This document shows positions 38,101-53,200 of a DNA stretch of 64,000 nucleotides, in pieces. The translations under genes and the position numbers were made by a program. The notes beneath the pieces were generated by a model. It saw only the letters and a list, made by a program, of their open reading frames with translations, was not told where the DNA came from and ran no database searches. The stretch is from Auanema rhodensis (Eukaryota; Nematoda; Chromadorea; Rhabditida; Rhabditidae): assembly GCA_964057225.1 (NCBI GenBank), contig OZ059896.1, forward strand, positions 22,998,501 to 23,062,500, written 5' to 3'. Position 1 is the first letter of the stretch, and every line of letters begins with the position of its first letter.

Positions 38101-40510
38101 AACAAATTTTTATTGATATTGGTTCATGGTAACCATGACTTTGAAATTTACGTGAACTTTAATTTATGCTAATTAAATGTACACGTGATGTGCACTTGGT
38201 ATGTAACTCGCTTCACGTGAAAGATAAAGAGATGCGGTTTTCAAAATTAGATTCCCCATGTCCATATTAGTCTAAAAACAAATTTTTATTAATATTGGTT
38301 CATGGTAACCATGTCTTTGAAATTTACGTGAACTTTAATTTATGCTAATTAAATGTACACGTGATGTGCACTTGGTATGTAACTCGCTTCACGTGAAAGA
38401 TAAAGAGATGCGGTTTTCAAAATTAGATTCCCCATGTCCATATTAGTCTAAAAACAAATTTTTATTAATATTGGTTCATGGTAACCATGTCTTTGAAATT
38501 TACGTGAACTTTAATTTATGCTAATTAAATGTACACGTGATGTGCACTTGGTATGTAACTCGCTTCACGTGAAAGATAAAGAGATGCGGTTTTCAAAATT
38601 AGATTCCCCATGTCCATATTAGTCTAAAAACAAATTTTTATTAATATTGGTTCATGGTAACCATGTCTTTGAAATTTACGTGAACTTTAATTTATGCTAA
38701 TTAAATGTACACGTGATGTGCACTTGGTATGTAACTCGCTTCACGTAAAAGATAAAAAGATGCGGTTTTCAAAATTAGATTCCCCATGTCCATATTAGTC
38801 TAAAAACAAATTTTTATTGATATTGGTTCATGGTAACCATGATTTTGAAATTTACGTGAACTTTAATTTATGCTAATTAAATGTACACGTGATGTGCACT
38901 TGATATGTAACTCGCTTCACGTGAAAGATAAAGAAATGCGGTTTTCAAAATTAGATTCCCCATGTCCATTTTAGTCTAAAAACAAATTTTTATTGATATT
39001 GGTTCATGGTAACCATGACTTTGAAATTTACGTGAACTTTAATTTATGCTAATTAAATGTACACGTGATGTGCACTTGGTATGTAACTCGCTTCACGTGA
39101 AAGATAAAGAGATGCGGTTTTCAAAATTAGATTCCCCATGTCCATATTAGTCTAAAAACAAATTTTTATTGATATTGGTTCATGGTAACCATGTCTTTGA
39201 AATTTACGTGAACTTTAATTTATGCTAATTAAATGTACACGTGATGTGCACTTGGTATGTAACTCGCTTCACGTGAAAGATAAAGAGATGCGGTTTTCAA
39301 AATTAGATTCCCCATGTCCATATTAGTCTAAAAACAAATTTTTATTAATATTGGTTCATGGTAACCATGTCTTTGAAATTTACGTGAACTTTAATTTATG
39401 CTAATTAAATGTACACGTGATGTGCACTTGGTATGTAACTCGCTTCACGTGAAAGATAAAGAGATGCGGTTTTCAAAATTAGATTCTCCATGTCCATATT
39501 AGTCTAAAAACAAATTTTTATTAATATTGGTTCATGGTAACCATGTCTTTGAAATTTACGTGAACTTTAATTTATGCTAATTAAATGTACACGTGATGTG
39601 CACTTGGTATGTAACTCGCTTCACGTGAAAGATAAAGAGATGCGGTTTTCAAAATTAGATTCCCCATGTCCATATTAGTCTAAAAACAAATTTTTATTGA
39701 TATTGGTTCATGGTAACCATGACTTTGAAATTTACGTGAACTTTAATTTATGCTAATTAAATGTACACGTGATGTGCACTTGGTATGTAACTCGCTTCAC
39801 GTGAAAGATAAAGAGATGCGGTTTTCAAAATTAGATTCCCCATGTTCATATTAGTCTAAAAACAAATTTTTATTAATATTGGTTCATGGTAACCATGTCT
39901 TTGAAATTTACGTGAACTTTAATTTATGCTAATTAAATGTACACGTGATGTGCACTTGGTATGTAACTCGCTTCACGTGAAAGATAAAGAGATGCGGTTT
40001 CCAAAATTAGATTCCCCATTTCCATATTAGTCTAAAAACAAATTTTTATTAATATTGGTTCATGGTAACCATGTCTTTGAAATTTACGTGAACTTTAATT
40101 TATGCTAATTAAATGTACACGTGATGTGCACTTGGTATGTAACTCGCTTCACGTGAAAGATAAAGAAATGCGTTTTTCAAAATTAGATTCCCCATGTCCA
40201 TTTTAGTCTAAAAACAAATTTTTATTGATATTGGTTCATGGTAACCATGACTTTGAAATTTACGTGAACTTTAATTTATGCTAATTAAATGTACACGTGA
40301 TGTGCACTTGGTATGTAACTCGCTTCACGTGAAAGATAAAGAGATGCGGTTTTCAAAATTAGATTCTCCATGTCCATATTAGTCTAAAAACAAATTTTTA
40401 TTAATATTGGTTCATGGTAACCATGTCTTTGAAATTTACGTGAACTTTAATTTATGCTAATTAAATGTACACGTGATGTGCACTTGGTATGTAACTCGCT
40501 TCACGTGAAA
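35150..40510 (+). repeat. 5.4-kb segmental duplication within the array, copy 2
   Basis: This is the second copy of the 29.3-34.7 kb segment, separated from it by about 450 bp. I saw almost no differences between the copies at marker positions, so the event looks recent compared with divergence among neighbouring monomers. A base-by-base alignment was not possible by eye. Confidence 0.85.
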
Positions 40511-41999
40511 GATAAAGAGATGCGGTTTTCAAAATTAGATTCCCCATGTCCATATTAGTCTAAAAACAAATTTTTATTGATATTGGTTCATGGTAACCAT
40601 GACTTTGAAATTTACGTGAACTTTAATTTATGCTAATTAAATGTACACGTGATGTGCACTTGGTATGTAACTCGCTTCACGTGAAAGATAAAGAGATGCG
40701 GTTTTCAAAATTAGATTCCCCATGTCCATATTAGTCTAAAAACAAATTTTTATTAATATTGGTTCATGGTAACCATGTCTTTGAAATTTACGTGAACTTT
40801 AATTTATGCTAATTAAATGTACACGTGATGTGCACTTGGTATGTAACTCGCTTCACGTGAAAGATAAAGAGATGCGGTTTTCAAAATTAGATTCCCCATG
40901 TCCATATTAGTATAAAAACTAATTTTTATTAATATTGGTTCATGGTAACCATGTCTTTGAAATTTACGTGAACTTTAATTTATGCTAATTAAATGTACAC
41001 GTGATGTGCACTTGGTATGTAACTCGCTTCACGTGAAAGATAAAGAGATGCGGTTTTCAAAATTAGATTCCCCATGTCCATATTAGTCTAAAAACAAATT
41101 TTTATTAATATTGGTTCATGGTAACCATGTCTTTGAAATTTACGTGAACTTTAATTTATGCTAATTAAATGTACACGTGATGTGCACTTGGTATGTAACT
41201 CGCTTCACGTGAAAGATAAAGAGATGCGGTTTTCAAAATTAGATTCCCCATGTCCATATTAGTCTAAAAACAAATTTTTATTGATATTGGTTCATGGTAA
41301 CCATGACTTTGAAATTTACGTGAACTTTAATTTATGCTAATTAAATGTACACGTGATGTGCACTTGGTATGTAACTCGCTTCACGTGAAAGATAAAGAGA
41401 TGCGGTTTTCAAAATTAGATTCTCCATGTCCATATTAGTCTAAAAACAAATTTTTATTAATATTGGTTCATGGTAACCATGTCTTTGAAATTTACGTGAA
41501 CTTTAATTTATGCTAATTAAATGTACACGTGATGTGCACTTGGTATGTCACTCGCTTCACGTGAAAGATAAAGAGATGCGGTTTTCAAAATTAGATTCCC
41601 CATGTCCATATTAGTCTAACAACAAATTTTTATTGATATTGGTTCATGGTAACCATGACTTTGAAATTTACGTGAACTTTAATTTATGCTAATTAAATGT
41701 ACACGTGATGTGCACTTGGTATGTAACTCGCTTCACGTGAAAGATAAAGAGATGCGGTTTACAAAATTAGATTCCCCATGTCCATATTAGTCTAAAAACA
41801 AATTTTTATTAATATTGGTTCATGGTAACCATGTCTTTGAAATTTACGTGAACTTTAATTTATGCTAATTAAATGTACACGTGATGTGCACTTGGTATGT
41901 AACTCGCTTCACGTGAAAGATAAAGAGATGCGGTTTTCAAAATTAGATTCCCCATGTCCATATTAGTATAAAAACAAATTTTTATTAATATTGGTTCAT

Positions 42000-44900
42000 G
42001 GTAACCATGTCTTTGAAATTTACGTGAACTTTAATTTATGCTAATTAAATGTACACGTGATGTGCACTTGGTATGTAACTCGCTTCACGTGAAAGATAAA
42101 GAGATGCGGTTTTCAAAATTAGATTCCCCATGTCCATATTAGTCTAAAAACAAATTTTTATTAATATTGGTTCATGGTAACCATGTCTTTGAAATTTACG
42201 TGAACTTTAATTTATGCTAATTAAATGTACACGTGATGTGCACTTGGTACGTAACTCGCTTCACGTGAAAGATAAAGAGATGCGGTTTTCAAAATTAGAT
42301 TCCCCATGTCCATATTAGTCTAAAAACAAATTTTTATTGATATTGGTTCATGGTAACCATGACTTTGAAATTTACGTGAACTTTAATTTATGCTAATTAA
42401 ATGTACACGTGATGTGCACTTGGTATGTAACTCGCTTCACGTGAAAGATAAAGAGATGCGGTTTTCAAAATTAGATTCCCCATGTCCATATTAGTCTAAA
42501 AACAAATTTTTATTGATATTGGTTCATGGTAACCATGATTTTGATATTTACGTGAACTTTAATTTATGCTAATTAAATGTACACGTGATGTGAACTTGGT
42601 ATGTAACTCGCTTCACGTGAAAGATAAAGAAATGCGGTTTTCAAAATTAGATTCCCCATGTCCATATTAGTCTAAAAACAAATTTTTATTGATATTGGTT
42701 CATGGTAACCATGACTTTGAAATTTACGTGAACTTTAATTTATGCTAATTAAATGTACACGTGATGTGCACTTGGTATGTAACTCGCTTCACGTGAAAGA
42801 TAAAGAGATGCGGTTTCCAAAATTAGATTCCCCATTTCCATATTAGTCTAAAAACAAATTTTTATTAATATTGGTTCATGGTAACCATGTCTTTGAAATT
42901 TACGTGAACTTTAATTTATGCTAATTAAATGTACACGTGATGTGCACTTGGTATGTAACTCGCTTCACGTGAAAGATAAAGAAATGCGGTTTTCGAAATT
43001 AGATTCCCCATGTCCATATTAGTCTAAAAACAAATTTTTATTAATATTGGTTCATGGTAACCATGTCTTTGAAATTTACGTGAACTTTAATTTATGCTAA
43101 TTAAATGTACACGTGATGTGCACTTGGTATGTAACTCGCTTCACGTGAAAGATAAAGAGATGCGGTTTTCAAAATTAGATTCCCCATGTCCATATTAGTC
43201 TAAAAACAAATTTTTATTGATATTGGTTCATGGTAACCATGACTTTGAAATTTACGTGAACTTTAATTTATGCTAATTAAATGTACACGTGATGTGCACT
43301 TGGTATGTAACTCGCTTCACGTGAAAGATAAAGAGATGCGGTTTTCAAAATTAGATTCCTCATGTCCATATTAGTCTAAAAACAAATTTTTATTGATATT
43401 GGTTCATGGTAACCATGACTTTGAAATTTACGTGAACTTTAATTTATGCTAATTAAATGTACACGTGATGTGCACTTGGTATGTAACTCGCTTCACGTGA
43501 AAGATAAAGAGATGCGGTTTTCAAAATTAGATTCCCCATGTCCATATTAGTCTAAAAACAAATTTTTATTAATATTGGTTCATGGTAACCATGTCTTTGA
43601 AATTTACGTGAACTTTAATTTATGCTAATTAAATGTACACGTGATGTGCACTTGGTATGTAACTCGCTTCACGTGAAAGATAAAGAGATGCGGTTTTCAA
43701 AATTAGATTCCCCATGTCCATATTAGTCTAAAAACAAATTTTTATTAATATTGGTTCATGGTAACCATGTCTTTGAAATTTACGTGAACTTTAATTTATG
43801 CTAATTAAATGTACACGTGATGTGCACTTGGTATGTAACTCGCTTCACGTGAAAGATAAAGAGATGCGGTTTTCAAAATTAGATTCCCCATGTCCATATT
43901 AGTCTAAAAACAAATTTTTATTAATATTGGTTCATGGTAACCATGTCTTTGAAATTTACGTGAACTTTAATTTATGCTAATTAAATGTACACGTGATGTG
44001 CACTTGGTACGTAACTCGCTTCACGTGAAAGATAAAGAGATGCGGTTTTCAAAATTAGATTCCCCATGTCCATATTAGTCTAAAAACAAATTTTTATTGA
44101 TATTGGTTCATGGTAACCATGACTTTGAAATTTACGTGAACTTTAATTTATGCTAATTAAATGTACACGTGATGTGCACTTGGTATGTAACTCGCTTCAC
44201 GTGAAAGATAAAGAGATGCGGTTTTCAAAATTAGATTCCCCATGTCCATATTAGTCTAAAAACAAATTTTTATTGATATTGGTTCATGGTAACCATGATT
44301 TTGATATTTACGTGAACTTTAATTTATGCTAATTAAATGTACACGTGATGTGAACTTGGTATGTAACTCGCTTCACGTGAAAGATAAAGAAATGCGGTTT
44401 TCAAAATTAGATTCCCCATGTCCATATTAGTCTAAAAACAAATTTTTATTGATATTGGTTCATGGTAACCATGACTTTGAAATTTACGTGAACTTTAATT
44501 TATGCTAATTAAATGTACACGTGATGTGCACTTGGTATGTAACTCGCTTCACGTGAAAGATAAAGAGATGCGGTTTCCAAAATTAGATTCCCCATTTCCA
44601 TATTAGTCTAAAAACAAATTTTTATTAATATTGGTTCATGGTAACCATGTCTTTGAAATTTACGTGAACTTTAATTTATGCTAATTAAATGTACACGTGA
44701 TGTGCACTTGGTATGTAACTCGCTTCACGTGAAAGATAAAGAAATGCGGTTTTCGAAATTAGATTCCCCATGTCCATATTAGTCTAAAAACAAATTTTTA
44801 TTAATATTGGTTCATGGTAACCATGTCTTTGAAATTTACGTGAACTTTAATTTATGCTAATTAAATGTACACGTGATGTGCACTTGGTATGTAACTCGCT

Positions 44901-45600
44901 TCACGTGAAAGATAAAGAGATGCGGTTTTCAAAATTAGATTCCCCATGTCCATATTAGTCTAAAAACAAATTTTTATTGATATTGGTTCATGGTAACCAT
45001 GACTTTGAAATTTACGTGAACTTTAATTTATGCTAATTAAATGTACACGTGATGTGCACTTGGTATGTAACTCGCTTCACGTGAAAGATAAAGAGATGCG
45101 GTTTTCAAAATTAGATTCCTCATGTCCATATTAGTCTAAAAACAAATTTTTATTGATATTGGTTCATGGTAACCATGACTTTGAAATTTACGTGAACTTT
45201 AATTTATGCTAATTAAATGTACACGTGATGTGCACTTGGTATGTAACTCGCTTCACGTGAAAGATAAAGAGATGCGGTTTTCAAAATTAGATTCCCCATG
45301 TCCATATTAGTCTAAAAACAAATTTTTATTAATATTGGTTCATGGTAACCATGTCTTTGAAATTTACGTGAACTTTAATTTATGCTAATTAAATGTACAC
45401 GTGATGTGCACTTGGTATGTAACTCGCTTCACGTGAAAGATAAAGAGATGCGGTTTTCAAAATTAGATTCCCCATGTCCATATTAGTCTAAAAACAAATT
45501 TTTATTAATATTGGTTCATGGTAACCATGTCTTTGAAATTTACGTGAACTTTAATTTATGCTAATTAAATGTACACGTGATGTGCACTTGGTATGTAACT
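42000..45600 (+). repeat. Higher-order repeat: 10-monomer unit, two tandem copies
   Basis: Markers repeat 1,760 bp apart: cttggtacg (42245/44005), gattttgatatt (42537/44297), and attcctcatg (43351/45111). The left limit lies between 41966 (agtataa, unmatched) and 42245. The right limit is before 45705, where the next cassette arrives after eight monomers instead of ten, a shortened third unit. Confidence 0.85.
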
Positions 45601-47279
45601 CGCTTCACGTGAAAGATAAAGAGATGCGGTTTTCAAAATTAGATTCCCCATGTCCATATTAGTCTAAAAACAAATTTTTATTGATATTGGTTCATGGTAA
45701 CCATGATTTTGATATTTACGTGAACTTTAATTTATGCTAATTAAATGTACACGTGATGTGAACTTGGTATGTAACTCGCTTCACGTGAAAGATAAAGAAA
45801 TGCGGTTTTCAAAATTAGATTCCCCATGTCCATATTAGTCTAAAAACAAATTTTTATTGATATTGGTTCATGGTAACCATGACTTTGAAATTTACGTGAA
45901 CTTTAATTTATGCTAATTAAATGTACACGTGATGTGCACTTGGTATGTAACTCGCTTCACGTGAAAGATAAAGAGATGCGGTTTCCAAAATTAGATTCCC
46001 CATTTCCATATTAGTCTAAAAACAAATTTTTATTAATATTGGTTCATGGTAACCATGTCTTTGAAATTTACGTGAACTTTAATTTATGCTAATTAAATGT
46101 ACACGTGATGTGCACTTGGTATGTAACTCGCTTCACGTGAAAGATAAAGAAATGCGGTTTTCGAAATTAGATTCCCCATGTCCATATTAGTCTAAAAACA
46201 AATTTTTATTAATATTGGTTCATGGTAACCATGTCTTTGAAATTTACGTGAACTTTAATTTATGCTAATTAAATGTACACGTGATGTGCACTTGGTATGT
46301 AACTCGCTTCACGTGAAAGATAAAGAGATGCGGTTTTCAAAATTAGATTCCCCATGTCCATATTAGTCTAAAAACAAATTTTCATTGATATTGGTTCATG
46401 GTAACCATGACTTTGAAATTTACGTGAACTTTAATTTATGCTAATTAAATGTACACGTGATGTGCACTTGGTATGTAACTCGCTTCACGTGAAAGATAAA
46501 GAGATGCGGTTTTCAAAATTAGATTCCCCATGTCCATATTAGTCTAAAAACAAATTTTTATTGATATTGGTTCATGGTAACCATGACTTTGAAATTTACG
46601 TGAACTTTAATTTATGCTAATTAAATGTACACGTGATGTGCACTTGGTATGTAACTCGCTTCACGTGAAAGATAAAGAGATGCGGTTTTCAAAATTAGAT
46701 TCCCCATGTCCATATTAGTCTAAAAACAAATTTTTATTAATATTGGTTCATGGTAACCATGTCTTTGAAATTTACGTGAACTTTAATTTATGCTAATTAA
46801 ATGTACACGTGATGTGCACTTGGTATGTAACTCGCTTCACGTGAAAGATAAAGAGATGCGGTTTTCAAAATTAGATTCCCCATGTCCATATTAGTCTAAA
46901 AACAAATTTTTATTAATATTGGTTCATGGTAACCATGTCTTTGAAATTTACGTGAACTTTAATTTATGCTAATTAAATGTACACGTGATGTGCACTTGGT
47001 ATGTAACTCGCTTCACGTGAAAGATAAAGAGATGCGGTTTTCAAAATTAGATTCCCCATGTCCATATTAGTCTAAAAACAAATTTTTATTAATATTGGTT
47101 CATGGTAACCATGTCTTTGAAATTTACGTGAACTTTAATTTATGCTAATTAAATGTACACGTGATGTGCACTTGGTATGTAACTCGCTTCACGTGAAAGA
47201 TAAAGAGATGCGGTTTTCAAAATTAGATTCCCCATGTCCATATTAGTCTAAAAACAAATTTTTATTGATATTGGTTCAT

Positions 47280-50200
47280 GGTAACCATGACTTTGAAATT
47301 TACGTGAACTTTAATTTATGCTAATTAAATGTACACGTGATGTGCACTTGGTATGTAACTCGCTTCACTTGAAAGATAAAGAGATGCGGATTTCAAAATT
47401 AGATTCCCCATGTCCATATTAGTCTAAAAACAAATTTTTATTAATATTGGTTCATGGTAACCATGACTTTGAAATTTACGTGAACTTTAATTTATGCTAA
47501 TTAAATGTACACGTGATGTGCACTTGGTATGTAACTCGCTTCACGTGAAAGATAAAGAGATGCGGTTTTCAAAATTAGATTCCCCATGTCCATATTAGTC
47601 TAAAAACAAATTTTTATTAATATTGGTTCATGGTAACCATGTCTTTGAAATTTACGTGAACTTTAATTTATGCTAATTAAATGTACACGTGATGTGCACT
47701 TGGTATGTAACTCGCTTCACGTGAAAGATAAAGAGATGCGGTTTTCAAAATTAGATTCCCCATGTCCATATTAGTCTAAAAACAAATTTTTATTGATATT
47801 GGTTCATGGTAACCATGACTTTGAAATTTACGTGAACTTTAATTTATGCTAATTAAATGTACACGTGATGTGCACTTGGTATGTAACTCGCTTCACTTGA
47901 AAGATAAAGAGATGCGGATTTCAAAATTAGATTCCCCATGTCCATATTAGTCTAAAAACAAATTTTTATTAATATTGGTTCATGGTAACCATGTCTTTGA
48001 AATTTACGTGAACTTTAATTTATGCTAATTAAATGTACACGTGATGTGCACTTGGTATGTAACTCGCTTCACGTGAAAGATAAAGAGATGCGGTTTTCAA
48101 AATTAGATTCCCCATGTCCATATTAGTCTAAAAACAAATTTTTATTAATATTGGTTCATGGTAACCATGACTTTGAAATTTACGTGAACTTTAATTTATG
48201 CTAATTAAATGTACACGTGATGTGCACTTGGTATGTAACTCGCTTCACGTAAAAGATAAAGAGATGCGGTTTTCAAAATTAGATTCCCCATGTCCATATT
48301 AGTCTAAAAACAAATTTTTATTGATATTGGTTCATGGTAACCATGACTTTGAAATTTACGTGAACTTTAATTTATGCTAATTAAATGTACACGTGATGTG
48401 CACTTGGTATGTAACTCGCTTCACGTGAAAGATAAAGAGATGCGGTTTTCAAAATTAGATTCCCCATGTCCATATTAGTCTAAAAACAAATTTTTATTAA
48501 TATTGGTTCATGGTAACCATGTCTTTGAAATTTACGTGAACTTTAATTTATGCTAATTAAATGTACACGTGATGTGCACTTGGTATGTAACTCGCTTCAC
48601 GTGAAAGATAAAGAGATGCGGTTTTCAAAATTAGATTCCCCATGTCCATATTAGTCTAAAAACAAATTTTTATTAATATTGGTTCATGGTAACCATGTCT
48701 TTGAAATTTACGTGAACTTTAATTTATGCTAATTAAATGTACACGTGATGTGCACTTGGTATGTAACTCGCTTCACGTGAAAGATAAAGAGATGCGGTTT
48801 CCAAAATTAGATTCCCCATTTCCATATTAGTCTAAAAACAAATTTTTATTAATATTGGTTCATGGTAACCATGTCTTTGAAATTTACGTGAACTTTAATT
48901 TATGCTAATTAAATGTACACGTGATGTGCACTTGGTATGTAACTCGCTTCACGTGAAAGCTAAAGAGATGCGGTTTTCAAAATTAGATTCCCCATGTCCA
49001 TATTAGTCTAAAAACAAATTTTTATTAATATTGGTTCATGGTAACCATGTCTTTGAAATTTACGTGAACTTTAATTTATGCTAATTAAATGTACACGTGA
49101 TGTGCACTTGGTATGTAACTCGCTTCACGTGAAAGATAAAGAGATGCGGTTTCCAAAATTAGATTCCCCATTTCCATATTAGTCTAAAAACAAATTTTTA
49201 TTAATATTGGTTCATGGTAACCATGTCTTTGAAATTTACGTGAACTTTAATTTATGCTAATTAAATGTACACGTGATGTGCACTTGGTATGTAACTCGCT
49301 TCACGTGAAAGATAAAGAAATGCGGTTTTCAAAATTAGATTCCCCATGTCCATTTTAGTCTAAAAACAAATTTTTATTGATATTGGTTCATGGTAACCAT
49401 GACTTTGAAATTTACGTGAACTTTAATTTATGCTAATTAAATGTACACGTGATGTGCACTTGGTATGTAACTCGCTTCACGTGAAAGATAAAGAGATGCG
49501 GTTTTCAAAATTAGATTCTCCATGTCCATATTAGTCTAAAAACAAATTTTTATTAATATTGGTTCATGGTAACCATGTCTTTGAAATTTACGTGAACTTT
49601 AATTTATGCTAATTAAATGTACACGTGATGTGCACTTGGTATGTAATTCGCTTCACGTGAAAGATAAAGAGATGCGGTTTTCAAAATTAGATTCCCCATG
49701 TCCATATTAGTCTAAAAACAAATTTTTATTGATATTGGTTCATGGTAACCATGACTTTGAAATTTACGTGAACTTTAATTTATGCTAATTAAATGTACAC
49801 GTGATGTGCACTTGGTATGTAACTCGCTTCACGTGAAAGATAAAGAGATGCGGTTTTCAAAATTAGATTCCCCATGTTCATATTAGTCTAAAAACAAATT
49901 TTTATTGATATTGGTTCATGGTAACCATGATTTTGAAATTTACGTGAACTTTAATTTATGCTAATTAAATGTACACGTGATGTGCACTTGGTATGTAACT
50001 CGCTTCACGTGAAAGATAAAGAAATGCGGTTTTTAAAATTAGATTCCCCATGTCCATTTTAGTCTAAAACCAAATTTTTATTGATATTGGTTCATGGTAA
50101 CCATGACTTTGAAATTTACGTGAACTTTAATTTATGCTAATTAAATGTACACGTGATGTGCACTTGGTATGTAACTCGCTTCACGTGAAAGATAAAGAGA

Positions 50201-53200
50201 TGCGGTTTTCAAAATTAGATTCCCCATGTCCATATTAGTCTAAAAACAGATTTTTATTAATATTGGTTCATGGTAACCATGTCTTTGAAATTTACGTGAA
50301 CTTTAATTTATGCTAATTAAATGTACACGTGATGTGCACTTGGTATGTAACTCGCTTCACGTGAAAGATAAAGAGATGCGGTTTTCAAAATTAGATTCCC
50401 CATGTCCATATTAGTCTAAAAACAAATTTTTATTAATATTGGTTCATGGTAACCATGTCTTTGAAATTTACGTGAACTTTAATTTATGCTAATTAAATGT
50501 ACACGTGATGTGCACTTGGTATGTAACTCGCTTCACGTGAAAGATAAAGAGATGCGGTTTTTAAAATTAGATTCCCCATGTCCATATTAGTCTAAAAACA
50601 AATTTTTATTGATATTGGTTCATGGTAACCATGACTTTGAAATTTACGTGAACTTTAATTTATGCTAATTAAATGTACACGTGATGTGCACTTGGTATGT
50701 AACTCGCTTCACGTGAAAGATAAAGAGATGCGGTTTTCAAAATTAGATTCCCCATGTCCATATTAGTCTAAAAACAAATTTTTATTAATATTGGTTCATG
50801 GTAACCATGACTTTGAAATTTACGTGAACTTTAATTTATGCTAATTAAATGTACACGTGATGTGCACTTGGTATGTAACTCGCTTCACGTGAAAGATAAA
50901 GAGATGCGGTTTTCAAAATTAGATTCCCCATGTCCATATTAGTCTAAAAACAAATTTTTATTAATATTGGTTCATGGTAACCATGTCTTTGAAATTTACG
51001 TGAACTTTAATTTATGCTAATTAAATGTACACGTGATGTGCACTTGGTATGTAACTCGCTTCACGTGAAAGATAAAGAGATGCGGTTTTCAAAATTAGAT
51101 TCCCCATGTCCATATTAGTCTAAAAACAAATTTTGATTAATATTGGTTCATGGTAACCATGACTTTGAAATTTACGTGAACTTTAATTTATGCTAATTAA
51201 ATGTACACGTGATGTGCACTTGGTATGTAACTCGCTTCACGTGAAAGATAAAGAGATGCGGTTTTCAAAATTAGATTCCCCATGTCCATATTAGTCTAAA
51301 AACAAATTTTTATTAATATTGGTTCATGGTAACCATGTCTTTGAAATTTACGTGAACTTTAATTTATGCTAATTAAATGTACACGTGATGTGCACTTGGT
51401 ATGTAACTCGCTTCACGTGAAAGATAAAGAGATGCGGTTTTCAAAATTAGATTCCCCATGTCCATATTAGTCTAAAAACAAATTTTTATTAATATTGGTT
51501 CATGGTAACCATGTCTTTGAAATTTACGTGAACTTTAATTTATGCTAATTAAATGTACACGTGATGTGCACTTGGTATGTAACTCGCTTCACGTGAAAGA
51601 TAAAGAGATGCGGTTTTCAAAATTAGATTCCCCATGTCCATATTAGTCTAAAAACAAATTTTTATTAATATTGGTTCATGGTAACCATGTCTTTGAAATT
51701 TACGTGAACTTTAATTTATGCTAATTAAATGTACACGTGATGTGCACTTGGTATGTAACTCGCTTCACGTGAAAGATAAAGAGATGCGGTTTTCAAAATT
51801 AGATTCCCCATGTCCATATTAGTCTAAAAACAAATTTTTATTAATATTGGTTCATGGTAACCATGTCTTTGAAATTTACGTGAACTTTAATTTATGCTAA
51901 TTAAATGTACACGTGATGTGCACTTGGTATGTAACTCGCTTCACGTGAAAGATAAAGAGATGCGGTTTTCAAAATTAGATTCCCCATGTCCATATTAGTC
52001 TAAAAACAAATTTTTATTAATATTGGTTCATGGTAACCATGACTTTGAAATTTACGTGAACTTTAATTTATGCTAATTAAATGTACACGTGATGTGCACT
52101 TGGTATGTAACTCGCTTCACGTGAAAGATAAAGAGATGCGGTTTTCAAAATTAGATTCCCCATGTCCATATTAGTCTAAAAACAAATTTTTATTAATATT
52201 GGTTCATGGTAACCATGTCTTTGAAATTTACGTGAACTTTAATTTATGCTAATTAAATGTACACGTGATGTGCACTTGGTATGTAACTCGCTTCACGTGA
52301 AAGATAAAGAGATGCGGTTTTCAAAATTAGATTCCCCATGTCCATATTAGTCTAAAAACAAATTTTTATTAATATTGGTTCATGGTAACCATGTCTTTGA
52401 AATTTACGTGAACTTTAATTTATGCTAATTAAATGTACACGTGATGTGCACTTGGTATGTAACTCGCTTCACGTGAAAGATAAAGAGATGCGGTTTTCAA
52501 AATTAGATTCCCCATGTCCATATTAGTCTAAAAACAAATTTTTATTAATATTGGTTCATGGTAACCATGACTTTGAAATTTACGTGAACTTTAATTTATG
52601 CTAATTAAATGTACACGTGATGTGCACTTGGTATGTAACTCGCTTCACGTGAAAGATAAAGAGATGCGGTTTTCAAAATTAGATTCCCCATGTCCATATT
52701 AGTCTAAAAACAAATTTTTATTAATATTGGTTCATGGTAACCATGTCTTTGAAATTTACGTGAACTTTAATTTATGCTAATTAAATGTACACGTGATGTG
52801 CACTTGGTATGTAACTCGCTTCACGTGAAAGATAAAGAGATGCGGTTTTCAAAATTAGATTCCCCATGTCCATATTAGTCTAAAAACAAATTTTTATTAA
52901 TATTGGTTCATGGTAACCATGTCTTTGAAATTTACGTGAACTTTAATTTATGCTAATTAAATGTACACGTGATGTGCACTTGGTATGTAACTCGCTTCAC
53001 GTGAAAGATAAAGAGATGCGGTTTTCAAAATTAGATTCCCCATGTCCATATTAGTCTAAAAACAAATTTTTATTAATATTGGTTCATGGTAACCATGACT
53101 TTGAAATTTACGTGAACTTTAATTTATGCTAATTAAATGTACACGTGATGTGCACTTGGTATGTAACTCGCTTCACGTGAAAGATAAAGAGATGCGGTTT

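Larger units (their letters stand above)
27400..47000 (+). repeat. Dispersed cassette of marked monomers (gattttgatatt family), six copies
   Basis: The cassette runs in order: a monomer with gattttgatatt, then one starting gatgtgaactt with aaatgcgg, then gtttcc/catttcc, then ttttcgaaatt, then two B types and two or three A types. The first marker falls at 27577, 31449, 37257, 42537, 44297 and 45705, which are 22, 33, 30, 10 and 8 monomers apart. An earlier partial relative lies at 7690. The 10-spaced copies form a tandem higher-order repeat and the rest are dispersed by larger duplications. Confidence 0.8.
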
